A stretch of 64,000 nt of DNA from the NCBI RefSeq assembly GCF_027409185.1, contig NC_084461.1:187214001-187278000 (forward strand), given 5' to 3'. Position 1 is the stretch's first letter, and each line of letters begins with the position of its first letter. Below are positions 43,840-64,000 of this stretch, piece after piece. This DNA comes from Cynocephalus volans. Taxonomy: Eukaryota; Chordata; Mammalia; Dermoptera; Cynocephalidae. The notes under the pieces were generated by a model, which saw only the letters and a program-made list of their open reading frames with translations, was not told the origin of the DNA and did not search any database. The position numbers were made by a program, and so were the translations under genes.

Positions 43840-44285
43840 TACAGTTTATTTTATTGAGATGAGATTTACATAACATAAAATTAACCATTTTAAAGTGAAA
43901 AATTCAGGGGGCTGGTCAGTTAGCTCACTTGGTTAGAGTGTGGTGTTGATAACACCAAGGTCAAGGATTCAGATCCCCATACCAGCCAGCCACCAAAAGA
44001 AAAAAAAGTGAAAACTTCAGGGGCATTTAGTACAGTCACAATGTTGTGCCACCATCGCCTCTATCTAGTCTCAGATCATTTCTTTCCATCACCCCAAAAG
44101 GAAACCTCGTACCCCTTAGCAGTCACTCCCCAGTCCTCCCTCCCCGCTCCAGCCCCTGCAACCACCAATCAGCATTCTGTCTCTGTGAATTTACCTATTC
44201 TGGATATTTCATATAGATGGAATTAAAAACAGTACAATTTTTTAATCAATGTATTTCACATAAAAATTCAAATTTCTAACTTTTC
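43840..44285 (-). mobile_element. L1 3' end, antisense, split by a SINE
   Basis: GAGATTTACATAACATAAAA before the SINE; CAGTCACAATGTTGTGCCAC and TTCATATAGATGGAATTAAA after it. Confidence 0.7.
43911..44004 (+). mobile_element. tRNA-Ile-derived SINE monomer
   Basis: GGCTGGTCAGTTAGCTCACT, TTGATAACACCAAGGTCAAG, CCATACCAGCCAGCCACC. Flanked by AAAGTGAAAAATTCAGGGG and its near copy. Inserted in an antisense L1 3' end. Confidence 0.88.
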
Positions 44286-45483
44286 TTGAATAAAATCTGA
44301 CCAAACTGGGCCCATATCCCACAGTCACCAACTGGCTGGAGCTGAGTTATTGCCCTTGTTGGCAGAGTGTGGTGGTGTAACTCTCCACAATCCCACCCAT
44401 CTCTTCTCTCTCTGTGTCACTCTCCTGGTTCCTGGGGCATTTAGGTTTCAAGTCCCTTGCTAGTGGCTTCTCATACTGCTTTCATTCGTGGAAATCCTGA
44501 GAGTCTCGGGAGGAAGTGAAATGCACCAGAAAAGATGAGAAACTGGGACTGGGGGTAAGGAAAAACAAATCACAACTCCACCTATTAGTATGAACCACTT
44601 AGCTTCTCTGAGCCTCAGTTTCCTCAACAGTAAAATGGGGATAATAATCCCTACCTCACAGGGTTGTTATATTAAATGAAAGTCCTGAACACAGTTACTC
44701 CTATCCCTGTAGGTAACAAAGACTCATGACAGCTCTCCTTAATCTTCAGAAATGGAAAAAGGGGGTTCAGAGAGGTTAAACAATATATTGAGGGCAACTC
44801 AGGAAATCAGAGGTCAAAGCTAACTCTCCCGTTGCCTTTGCCAGGAATGAGAGTCAGCCCTCCAAACTGAAGCGGGGAGATGTTTGCAAGCATGGGAACT
44901 TTGGTGATGAAGACACAGGCTTGGCCTGGAAGGGATCAATGGCTGGTCTTGCGTAACTTCACCTTTGGCTTATGCAAGTAATGGAGCTACTGATGCAATG
45001 GCAGTTTGGCCCTAGAGGAAAGAGAAAACCCCTTTGATGTGCCCTGAGCCTTGATGCCACATCAGCTGCTCAGCCTCCCTGACCACTGCTTTCCTCTACC
45101 CATTCCCCAATCATGGGGGCCTCTCACCCCCTGAACCTCAGGCAACCAAAGCAGTGGAGCAGCTCCTACTGGCTCATTACAGTCCACTGCCAATTCTTCA
45201 GGAAGTTGGTAAACCATTTTTTAAACAGTATTAGTCAAAATTAAATTATATTCAAAATTTAAGTTAAAAAGCAACAACAACAACAACAAAACTTACAACT
45301 AAATACAATGTACTAAAACAGTGATAATAAATGCTCAAATCTCATCACTTCCTGATGATTTTACTATGTTTTGAGTATTACATACGCTTTTGAGGTTATT
45401 TACGTCTATTGTATCTGTGTGATATGTTACTGCACATGCTCAACTCCAAGTTCATCAACCTCATGTTGGTAGCTTGAAATTGG
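44286..45483. other. Intergenic, mostly unassigned
   Basis: A MIR lies at about 44580-44700 (CTTCTCTGAGCCTCAGTTTC, AAAATGGGGATAATAATCCC). Otherwise no gene or repeat recognised. Confidence 0.45.
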
Positions 45484-46379
45484 CCACAGGGAGTATTTAT
45501 TTATTTATTTATTTTATTTATTTATTTTTTCCCACTGGGCAATAAATCCAACATTTATTTCTTCTCCATATCTACATCCAATGGTGATATTTTATAGGCT
45601 AGCTTCTAAACAGATGCAAATTTTTTAAAATGATGAAAGCGTTTTGCTCAGGAATACTATTGTTTGCATACCATATAGGTTGACAGCAAATACTAGTTTG
45701 CCAAGCTTCAGATGGCAAAATGCTAAGTTGTGAGTTCAGTATTGTCCAGCCAGTTGTTCTTCCTTGCCCTGGAGACTCTAGTGGTCTATGCTGTTGACAG
45801 ACCACCTTGTAGCCACCACTTCTCTTCTCACATTGAATCCACTATGGTAGAACATTCATGTCCTTAAGATGCAAGGCCTAGCAAAAAGCCTCCCACAAAT
45901 CCACTGGATATCACAATGTTCTGTTTGATAAATTCTGTTGCTTCTTCAACTACATTGTTGATTTCAGGTGCTGCTTTATTTGCTCGTTTCTTAATCTGTT
46001 TTTTCGCTTTGTTTACATCTTTTTCGACTCTCTTCCAGTCAATCTGCACATAGCCACTGTGACTGGCAATCTGAAGGAGAAGAAAGCCACCACCCACTGC
46101 GGTTGCTGCAAGTTTTCCAACTTTCTGGAACAAAAATCCCGCACACCAGCCAGTCACGCCACCCATTACAATCTGGGTAGCTACTGAATATTTTTCTACC
46201 ATAGGTCCCGAACTGTGGCCAAACACTCGATTCCACCAGTGGTGTCTTCTTGCATACTCAGTTAAATCCAACACTTCGTAAGAGTTGTCATCACTTTCAC
46301 ACTCTTGGGGAGGGGGTTTCCGGGTGGCCATGATACTGCCGGCAGCCTGCTCTGGGGTGGTCCCACAGGGAGTATTTAT
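45484..46379 (-). pseudogene. Retroposed FUNDC1 mRNA unit with target-site duplication
   Basis: A 17-bp direct repeat, CCACAGGGAGTATTTAT, lies at 45484-45500 and 46363-46379. Between the copies, read on the minus strand, are a 5'UTR of about 31 nt, the FUNDC1 frame, a 3'UTR of about 333 nt, AATAAA at 45559-45554, and a degraded poly-A tract (AAATAAAT repeats, 45530-45501). This is the signature of L1-mediated retroposition. Confidence 0.9.
45864..46331 (-). CDS. FUNDC1: FUNDC1 retrocopy with an intact 155-residue reading frame
   Basis: Intronless, complete copy of FUN14 domain-containing protein 1. The parent protein is an outer-mitochondrial-membrane mitophagy receptor that binds LC3. Visible here: the LIR core YEVL at residues 18-21 with Ser13 and Ser17, the hydrophobic segments at about 48-70, 75-90 and 137-153, Lys119, and the C-terminus GGFLLGLAS. 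There is no frameshift or premature stop, and the length equals that of human FUNDC1. The parent gene has several exons and lies on the X chromosome in human, so a single-exon copy here is a retroposed mRNA. Poly-A remnants, AATAAA and target-site duplications agree. Whether it is transcribed is unknown; it may be a young pseudogene that has not yet decayed, or a working retrogene. Confidence 0.9.
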   Translation of the reverse strand: MATRKPPPQECESDDNSYEVLDLTEYARRHHWWNRVFGHSSGPMVEKYSVATQIVMGGVTGWCAGFLFQKVGKLAATAVGGGFLLLQIASHSGYVQIDWKRVEKDVNKAKKQIKKRANKAAPEINNVVEEATEFIKQNIVISSGFVGGFLLGLAS

Positions 46380-46442
46380 ACCACAGAAATCAGCAAGTGC
46401 TACAAACCAAGTTTTGACTTATTGTTTTATTGATTGTCTAGG

Positions 46443-46682
46443 CAGGGTGAGCAAACTACAGCCCTTGGTCTAAATCTGGACCATTGTGTGTTTTCTTCTC
46501 ACTGCCTGTTTCTGTAAATAAAGTTTTACTGGTACACAGCCACACCAACTCGTTCACATGTTGTCTATGGTGCTTTCAGGCTACAGCAGCAGAGTTGAAC
46601 AGTTGCAACAGAGGTCTTGTGGCTCACAAAGCCTGAAAGATTTACCATCTGGCTCTTTCCAGAAAATGTTTGCCAGGCCCTG
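46443..46682. mobile_element. hAT-type DNA transposon (non-autonomous)
   Basis: Inverted termini CAGGGTGAGCAAA and TTTGCCAGGCCCTG. The interior has TGTAAATAAAGTTTTACTGG and CAGCAGAGTTGAACAGTTGC. No transposase frame. Confidence 0.75.
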
Positions 46683-48800
46683 TTGTAGAATTAAGAACAT
46701 GATTCAGAAAGTTCAGATGGTATTCTCCACATTCATGTTCCCCACATGAATGCTAAGTGCCTTGAAATCTTGACAGCATGAACTGGTTTTATGTTTGGAT
46801 CGTTACAAACATAGTGATATGAATGGGGTCTGGATCTGAGTCTTGGCTCAGCATTGTCCAGCCACGGTGGATAAGTTATTTGGGCAAGTCTCCCTCTTCC
46901 TAAGTCTCAACTTCCTCATCTGTAAAATGGGAGAAAAAATGGTAAATCGAGAGGATAGAATAGGTACAGTGCTCAGCAGTGGCACACGAAAGAGGGAGTG
47001 GTGGTGGGTTCTGTCTACCCAGGTGCAGGTAATAAGGGAGCTCTCGATTTACCATTTGTTCCCCAGGAGCAGAGGCTAAGACAGAGCTTGGGGTGCAAGA
47101 TGATTCTAAGGGCCCACATTGGTGAAAGGAAGTAGGGGAGCTTGACTGGGGAGAGGAGAGGTCAGTGCTGGATATCCAACAAGGCCTTGGCCAAACCTAC
47201 CAGGGGCTCTGGACTTACTGATCAGAGTCATCTCCCATTGGGCCGAAATAGTCCAACCTTCTTTGCTCAGTCACCAAATGTGGGCTGCCTTGGGAAGGAT
47301 GTGGCTTTGGATAAACTCTCTGCGGATGAGGCAGATCCCATAGGAAGTGACAGCTGACACTCTCCCTGCGGCTGTGCAGTAAGTCCCTCCTTAGGGGGGT
47401 TGTGAACAGTGTATCTCTGTGTCTACCACAGAGGTGCATTGTCTACAGAGAATTTAAAAATAAAAACTGCTGAAATTCTATCGACTTAATTTTCTTATCT
47501 AGTGTTAGCATTTCTAAACAACATCAATAATCCAGTTCTCCTCTGTGCTGGAACAGACAGCTCCTTCCGGTCTCCACCTTGGTGTCTGAAAGTGAATAAG
47601 TGCTCATAGATGGTGGTGGTGGTGGTGGTGTTGTCCTGTGTTTGTCAAGACTTTGGTTGTAAACGCCAGAAATCCAAATCAAACTAGCTTAAGCAAAAGG
47701 GGAACATTTTGGCTCTTCCAGAAGCATGCTTGGAACAAGTTGCTCAGACATCGGGAATCTGCTTTTCTTCTCTCAGCTCTGCTTTCTCCATGCTGGCTTT
47801 ATCCACAGGCATGTTTTCCCTCAGCAGACTCAGATATGGCCACTGCAGTGCCATTCATTCAGCTCAGCAAAACCAGAGCTCGGAGAGAGCCTCTTTTTCA
47901 CACAAAAGTCCCAGGGCAAACCCGCATTGGCTGGTTCTGGTCATGTGCCCAGCGCTGGACTAATCGGAGAGATTCTCACTAGCCAGTCCTGATCACATTC
48001 TCCATCCCCCCAAACCACGTGGACAGGAAAGGATGGTTCCCTGGGGAAAAGTGAGATGCTATTATTAGATAGAGGAGGAATGGATGCTGGAGAGGTAAGA
48101 ACGGCATATTCAGGACACTCCTTGATGCCCCCAAAGCCAAGCACAGAGGACATCTGTCAGACCACATCAGATCCAGTGCTCCCCTGCCCCCTGCTGCTTG
48201 CATAGTTTGGGATTTTGAGACTCAGAGAGAGGCCAGGGGTGGCCCAAGGTCACACAGCCTGCAGGGCCTGGGGATCCTGTATCCCACACGATCAACTCTC
48301 TGGACCTCCAGGCCCTCACTGATGCCTGGTGATACAGCAGCCTGTGACCAAAGAGCTCAGGCATGCAGTCTCTGTGCCTCAAGAGATAAAGACCAGTCCC
48401 ACCCAATGACCCTGCCCGGCTGCACTCACTAGCCCTGATAACAGGACCAGCTGGGCACCCTGGCCAGCACTCACCCCCTCTGGTCCCCAACTGCGATCTC
48501 AGCCCTTGCTTGGGCAGCTGTGGGGACTGGCTATCTATGGGCTTATGCCTCTGAATCCTCTTTAGTTCTGTCTGTTTGGGAATCTGCAGTTATAGATTCT
48601 AGGAAGCAGAGCACAGGGCCATTTGATTTTAAATCCAACTTTAAAATGTAACTAAAGCTTCTTGGTTTGTTTACTTTCCCCAGACATAATAGAGAATCAC
48701 AAATAGACCACTGGGCCACTCTGGTCTAAGCACAGCAGCTATGGACAGCTGGGTTCCCTGCTCAGCTCTCTTCCCTATGCTGACCTAAAGCAGAGCAGGC
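46683..48800. other. Intergenic, mostly unassigned
   Basis: A MIR at about 46840-46950 (CCTAAGTCTCAACTTCCTCA) and a short (TGG)n run near 47610-47630. No gene supported. Confidence 0.45.
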
Positions 48801-48818
48801 TTTAAAGTCCTGATCATG

Positions 48819-48915
48819 GCCTGGCCAGTTAGCTCACTTGGGAGAGCATCATGCTGGTAACACTAAGGTCACGGGTTCAGATACCCATACCGGCCAGGTG
48901 TCAAAAAAAAAAAAA
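48819..48915 (+). mobile_element. tRNA-Ile-derived SINE monomer
   Basis: GCCTGGCCAGTTAGCTCACT, CTGGTAACACTAAGGTCACG, CCATACCGGCCAGGTG plus poly-A. Flanked by AAAGTCCTGATCATG / AAAGTTCTGATCATG. Confidence 0.88.
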
Positions 48916-49019
48916 AAAGTTCTGATCATGTTGCAACTCTACTATAAAACCTTCAATAGATCCCCAATGCCTCAAAGATAAGTTCCAAACCCTCCATCCT
49001 GATATTTGAAACCCTTCTA

Positions 49020-49250
49020 CCTTCTTTATAATAATAAACCTAATTGGTAATCATTCACCGAGTGCTTACCTTGTGCCAGACATCAAGCAAAGCCCTCTGC
49101 ATACATTAGGTCAGATGATCCTCACATGAGGGAGGTACTACTATAATTCCCATTTTACAGATGAGTGAACTGAGGCTCAGAGAGGTGAAATCACTCACCC
49201 TAGTTTGCTCGGTTAGTGTGTGATGGATCCAGGATCACTCCTCTCTGCCT
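49020..49250 (+). repeat. L2/MIR-type fragment
   Basis: CACCGAGTGCTTACCTTGTG, CCCATTTTACAGATGAGTGA and CTGAGGCTCAGAGAGGTGAA. Confidence 0.6.
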
Positions 49251-49459
49251 ACACAAAAGCCTCTCTCTAGCTAGGCCACAGAATCCCCCCTGATTTAAAT
49301 TTTTTCCTCCCACTTGGAGGGGAGAAAATGCAAACTTTTAACATATTTAGTCCACCCAAAGCTTACCTTTGGGAACACTTGGGCCCTTTCTCCTTCCACC
49401 CTGAGAAGAGAACAAAAACTAAAGGTATCACCCCTTCTAGGCTTCTTTCCCCTCACTTT

Positions 49460-49574
49460 ATTTATTTATTTATTTTTATTTTATTTTTTAAAAAATGACT
49501 GGTAAGGAGATCTTAACCCTTGATTTGGTGTTGTCAGCACCGCGCTCTCCCAAGTATACCACAGGCCGGCCCTT
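49460..49574 (-). mobile_element. tRNA-Ile-derived SINE, single unit with dimer-type tail
   Basis: On the minus strand it starts GGGCCGGCCTGTGGTATACT and jumps to CTGACAACACCAAATCAAGG and the CATTTTTT tail. It is a dimer that lost about one unit. Flanked by TTCCCCTCACTTT / TTCCCCTGACTTT. Confidence 0.85.
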
Positions 49575-49587
49575 TTCCCCTGACTTT

Positions 49588-52001
49588 AGCCAGCACAGCC
49601 AAAAGAGGCCAGGGATGCAGATAGTCAACTTTCCTGGAGATCAATCTATCATTTTCAAATTCCACAGGTAAGTTTTACCTTTCAGAAGAGCTTCAGCTAT
49701 AGCTCAGGCTGCTGTCTCATAACATAGGTAACTCCATAGCCACTCAGGCGTCCAAAATTTGTTGTCCAGCCCTGGAGGCCATGCAGGCTGTCCTACAGCA
49801 CTGGGCAGCTGCTGAGTGCTCAGCCAGGTCTTAGAAAGGAGTTCAAGGACAGGGCTGCCTTGATCATAACAATAACAGTATCAAAGAAGATGGCCAGCGT
49901 TTATGCATCTAGGAATCTCATATTCATATCCCAGGAAAAATATTTCTTGCCCTTTCATTCTTTCTTTTCCTAAACAATGCTTTTGCCATATTTCAGTGAG
50001 TCGGGGTCAATCTAGTGAATCCCACTGCTGCCACCACTGTGTTGGGGTTCCCAAGACCACTCCCAGGTTCAGTGATTTGCTAGAACTCACAGGATCCAGC
50101 ATACAGTCACAGCCAAGGCTGAGACATCACAGCAAAATGATACACAGTAGAATCAGCAGAGGAAAAAAGCACATGCTGTGAAGTCCAGGGAAACCAGGCA
50201 CAAGCTTCCAGAGTTCTCTCCCAGTGGAGTCACACAGGATACGCTTAGCTCCTTCAGCAACATGAAATAGTATCTACCAGGGAAGCTTGCCAGAATGTGA
50301 CTGAGACACACAGTGTTTCTGGAAGCAAAGTCCAGAGGGTAGGAGGGACAAAGTCACTACCCCTGCCCAGCCGAGCCAGATGCCTGCCAGCCTAGCCTTT
50401 GGAACCCTAAGACTGCTGATAACATACTTCACTGATTCAGTAAATATTGACTTTGTGCCAGGCCAGGATCCAGGACTGGGGTATTGAGCTGGCCAGAGCA
50501 AGCAACGGGACAAGGTGTTCCTGCTGGCCTGGGGGGGATGTGTGGGCTTCACTGAGCCTGTCTCCCTCAGTGGAACCTCCTGGGCCAGTGAGGTCTACTC
50601 TGGGATACCTCCACTCCAGTTTTCTCAGCTGGAAACTTAGACCCAGGGGACTGAGATGGACACTGGGGGAAGGCTGAAGAGCTGTCGAGTTAGCGGCAGA
50701 ATAAAGAGGTAGGAGCACCTCGCCTGCCTCCAGAATTGCCCAGAAAATAGAGAAGAGAGAAGATGTTTGGACTGATGTGATGAGACCCAACTTCAGAATC
50801 AAACAGGCCACAGTTTGAATCTCTGTCGTTACTAGCTCCGTGACCTCAGGGACATGTGTTCACCTCTCTGGGCCTCAGTTTCTCCATCCATCTGGTAGGG
50901 ATATCAATATCTCCCATTTGTATACAGGGTAGCACAGCAATTTAAAATGTGGGTTCTGAAGTTAGAATAACTTGGTTCACATTACAATTCTACTCTGTCA
51001 CTTGCTAACTGCACAGCCTGGGAGAGTTCTCCATCCTGTGCCCCCACCCCAGTGTTGCTGGCCAGGGTTTCCATTGTCATAGCAATGAAAACAGTTTCTG
51101 GGGACTGGTATGGAGCCAGAGCCTGGTCCTGGAGTCCTCAGGTAAATGCCATGGCTGGCCAGCAGTCACCACTCCATCTTCTAAGAAAACAAGACCCGAG
51201 GGCTCAGCTGTAAGGGTGCTGGGGAAAGCCCCAGGCCTTCCTCCCCACAGAGCCACCAGCTCTACCTTCCAGTGCTCTGGGGATGCTGCAAGCCTGCCAC
51301 AGGGCCAGGGCCACAATCTCTCTCTCGACACTCAGGCTGTAGCAATGCCAGGGATCCCCATTCTCCACCAGCCCCCCCAAATCCCAAAGACACATATGAA
51401 TCATAACCAATACTAGCAGACTGCACTGTGTGCTAGGTCCTAATCCAAAGACTTACACCTTTTGTCATTTAATCCCCCACCACACTAATATTACTCCCAC
51501 TTTACAGATGAGAAACTGAGGCTCAGAGGGATTTGGTGACTTTCCCCAGTCGCGTAGTATGTAGCAGAGCCAGGATGCAAACCCCCATGCCTGTGCCTCT
51601 AACCACTGTGAAATACAACCTTTTTATCCTAAGTATAAACTACATGCTTGCTATGCAAACAGAGCTTGAAGACCAGGCCCCAAATCCCCCCTAAATAAGA
51701 ATTCTGGAGCCACCACTGCACTCAAGCTGGCCTTGGCTTCTGAGCTTTGGATTCTGGACAACAATTGTTACAGTCCCAGCCTGGGGATGTGGAAAGAGAG
51801 TGCCCTTAGCTTCTTGTCTTGGCTCTGCCCCCCACTGGCTAGTGGACTCGGCAAGTCACTCCCCACTCTGGGCTTGGCAGCATCACCCCGTCCAATGAGG
51901 CCACAGCTGGATCAGAGGCTCCCAGGCCTAGGACTTTCCAGGATTGGGCTCAGCTCCCCACCCCCAGGAAGGCCAGGAGGCTGGGCAGGACCTGCTTGGT
52001 G
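49588..52001. other. HPD 5' flank, mostly unassigned
   Basis: MIR-like pieces at about 50810-50900 (GGGCCTCAGTTTCTCCATCC) and 51420-51560 (ACTTTACAGATGAGAAACTG). Distal HPD control elements could lie here, but none can be named from sequence. Confidence 0.4.
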
Positions 52002-52008
52002 TTAAATA
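52002..52008 (+). promoter_or_regulatory. HPD: TATA-like element of the HPD promoter
   Basis: TTAAATA about 70 bp before the start codon. A start site 25-30 bp downstream would give a 5'UTR of about 45-50 nt. The area is not a CpG island, which fits a tissue-restricted gene. Position-based inference only. Confidence 0.45.
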
Positions 52009-52076
52009 CTTCTGCCCAGCACTCCCCAGGCCTCTTGTCCCAGTCTTCCCAGCAGGAAGTTTGACCAAGATCAATC

Positions 52077-61805
<9,729 letters not shown>

Positions 61806-64000
61806 GCCTCTCCCGTCGCGTCTGACCCATTGAGGCTCCGCCCACCTGCAGGAGCAGGGCCCAGCCCCCTGTTCCTGGAACACTGCCGCTTCGCAAGCCC
61901 TGAACATCAGATCCTCTCCCGCGGGCCGCTCCTGTTAGACCCCGCCCACTAGCCGCCCCGGGGTTCAAGGCCCCGCCCACCTGGTGACCACGCCCCCTTG
62001 GTTGGGGAGCTCCCTGCTCCCGCCCTTCTGAGTAAAGCCGTCCCGGGTTCAAGGCGGTGTCTGGAGTTTGTGCCTGCGTGCCGCAGTAGCGCCCCTCCGC
62101 CACCAGGCCGAGGCCAGGGCTGCAGCGCCGGGGTTTGGAAAAAAGCGGAAGCGACGAGGCGTCCGGTGCAGGGACTTTGCTATGTGGAACCGCGCCAGTC
62201 GGGGGAATTCTGGAACCAGGGAGAGCAGATGTCTTCCTCTCCAGAGGCAAAGACAGATAATATGATTTCATAGAGTGGTAAATGCTATTACGACAGTAAA
62301 ACAGGTGATGAGATTGTGCAGAGTTGAGGACCGGAGAGAGACTAATTTCAATCGAGGCCCCTCTGAGGAGGTGACATTCGGGAAAATCCAGGGATAGAGT
62401 ATCTCAGGAAGAGAAACAGCAAGGGTAAAGGCCCCGAGGTGGGACGGAGCTTAGTAGCATCCTGTCTGGTGGCTTTATGATCTCTAAAGATGAGCTGTCC
62501 TCAGTTTTGCTACCAGAAGCCCGAACCACTGAACATTTGAGAGGAAGAGTGTTAGCTAAGGGACTCTAGGAGGAGCATCCTTGCTCAGCAGCCACAGGAC
62601 ATGGTTCCTGGTCTAAGAGATAGAGCAGGCAGGAGGAATCTGAGCCCCTCAGCCCAGCCCTTCCCCTCAGCATGGCAGTCACCAGTGCCCACCCAGTGCA
62701 GCTCCACCGTCAGTCTTGCTTCCAGTTGAGGACTCCTTTTGGAAAGGGGCTTGTTCATGCTCCAGCGTGAGTCACCCTTGCAAAAGAATGAGGCAATTGG
62801 GAGAGGAACTGCTGGTCCTAAAACCTGTGGAGAAAATTCTTTCTTCAAAACCAGGGAAGAGTGGGTGGGGGATAAATTGGGTCTGTTTCCCTTATGCGTC
62901 TAATGCTTGACACCACTCCCTGAGATGGATCAATTCAGAATTAGGACCAGACAGAGCTCACTGTAAGAAAAAAATGTGAGTTGGTATAATGGGGGGAATC
63001 GGGAGATTTTTTTTTTTTTCCAGATTATAGAAGAAATCAGGGTTTTGGGAATCATGAACTTCAGAAATGAAAAGAACATCAGAGAATCCAGATGAACAGG
63101 CCAGGCCCAAGGCCTGTGCAAAAATACTCTCCCTCTATTCTCCCATGGCTTATGCAAAGAGGGGAATTCTGTAACCCAGGTGTTTGCGAACGGGTGGCTT
63201 AGAGGCCAGCTCTGGCTCACGGATTTTTTTTGTCTGATTGGTTTCAAACAAATTTGAGTCAACATTTTAGAAAGTTGGACTACTTCAAATAGAAATTCTA
63301 GGATTCTGGTTCTTCTTGGGACAATAAGACAACACTGGGCTTGCCTTCCTATGCAGCAACAATCAGCTGGTGCTGAGCAGTGCCCCTCTTTAGATGGGGC
63401 ATAGGCAGAGCAGAGCACACACTAGGGAGCTAGACTGCTCAGATTGACAAGGGAAAAGTCCAGGATTGCGGGTTTCAAGCTTAGGTAGTCAGCATCAGGC
63501 AGTGGTGGGTGGAGGCAGGGAACAGAATTGCCACTGGTTCACATCCCAGATCAGCCACTCACCGGCAGGATGACCTTGGGCAAGGTACTTGACTTTTCAA
63601 TGCTTCAGTTCCCACATCTAATAAATGGGAATGATAATAATACACATCCCCTAGTGCTATGGTGAGTTTAATATCAAAGGTGTTTAAAATAGTGGCTAGC
63701 ACAGACACTACCCTTTTAATTTTTGGAGAGGGGCCTGGGTGGGGGGGCTCTTGCCCAAGTCAGCCTAGCACCTCCCTCTCCCCTCCAGTCTGCCCTGTGT
63801 ATGCAGATATCTCGCGTTGGAGCTCCCCTTTTGGCGCCCACAGCAGAACTAATGAGGAAAGGACTTATCCTGTGGGACTGAGGAGGGGCAGAGGGAGAGG
63901 TGGATGGATTTGAAGAATAAGGAAGAACCACCATCAGATTTGGTAGGTGAGGGAGGAGAGGACAAGGGAGAAGTCCGGGATTGTGGGTTGTGAGCTTAGG
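61806..64000. other. HPD 3' flank without a recognised gene
   Basis: A GC-rich stretch to about 62200 with the HPD 3'UTR, then ordinary sequence with an old repeat at 62280-62470 (AGCAAGGGTAAAGGCCCCGA) and a MIR at about 63520-63680 (GATGACCTTGGGCAAGGTAC). In human the next gene on this side is SETD1B; none of its exons is recognised here. Confidence 0.5.
62031..62036 (+). terminator. HPD: HPD polyadenylation signal (AGTAAA variant)
   Basis: AGTAAA about 225 nt after the stop codon, followed by a GT-rich stretch (GGTGTCTGGAGTTTGTG) that could be the downstream element. No AATAAA lies between the stop and this site. Confidence 0.55.

Overview
This is a mammalian nuclear DNA window: spliced genes with long introns, two CpG islands, and abundant SINE, L1, MaLR-LTR, L2, MIR and hAT remnants. 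The young SINEs are all tRNA-Ile derived (CCGGTTAGCTCA-like A box, CTGATAACACCAAGG anticodon region, GGTTCGGATCC B box). Some are single units, some dimers ending in TCATCTTT plus poly-A, and some a GC-rich variant. I see no Alu, B1/B2 or carnivore tRNA-Lys SINE. From what is known of lineage-specific SINEs, this best fits the CYN family of colugos (Dermoptera, e.g. Galeopterus). That host assignment is an inference. The genes are close to their human counterparts.

The order matches the human 12q24.31 block SETD1B-HPD-PSMD9-CFAP251(WDR66), read in reverse orientation. From left to right: (1) the 5' part of CFAP251 (a WD-repeat protein of the sperm-flagellum axoneme), minus strand, four coding exons at 3443-12911, with a CpG-island promoter near 13.7-14.3 kb; the rest of the gene lies beyond the left edge. 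(2) Complete PSMD9 (proteasome base-assembly chaperone with a PDZ domain), minus strand, six exons at 16148-38236, 223 residues, CpG island at about 37.9-38.5 kb. (3) An intergenic stretch of about 13.8 kb holding an intact FUNDC1 retrocopy (45864-46331, minus) flanked by a 17-bp target-site duplication. (4) Complete HPD (4-hydroxyphenylpyruvate dioxygenase, tyrosine catabolism), plus strand, 14 exons at 52077-61805, 393 residues, all three iron ligands present. (5) About 2.2 kb downstream of HPD with no gene seen.

The three genes are neighbours by position and do not form a functional unit: axonemal motility, proteasome assembly and hepatic/renal tyrosine breakdown. I found no new multi-gene system. 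The items most worth a second look are the open FUNDC1 retrogene, a three-copy palindromic MITE-like element, inverted SINE pairs (one inside an HPD intron), a composite L1-like element with a roughly 100-bp minisatellite, and an LTR abutting a PSMD9 exon. Exon boundaries were placed by hand from GT/AG sites, reading-frame continuity and homology to the known proteins; for PSMD9 and HPD the exon lengths sum exactly to the expected protein lengths.
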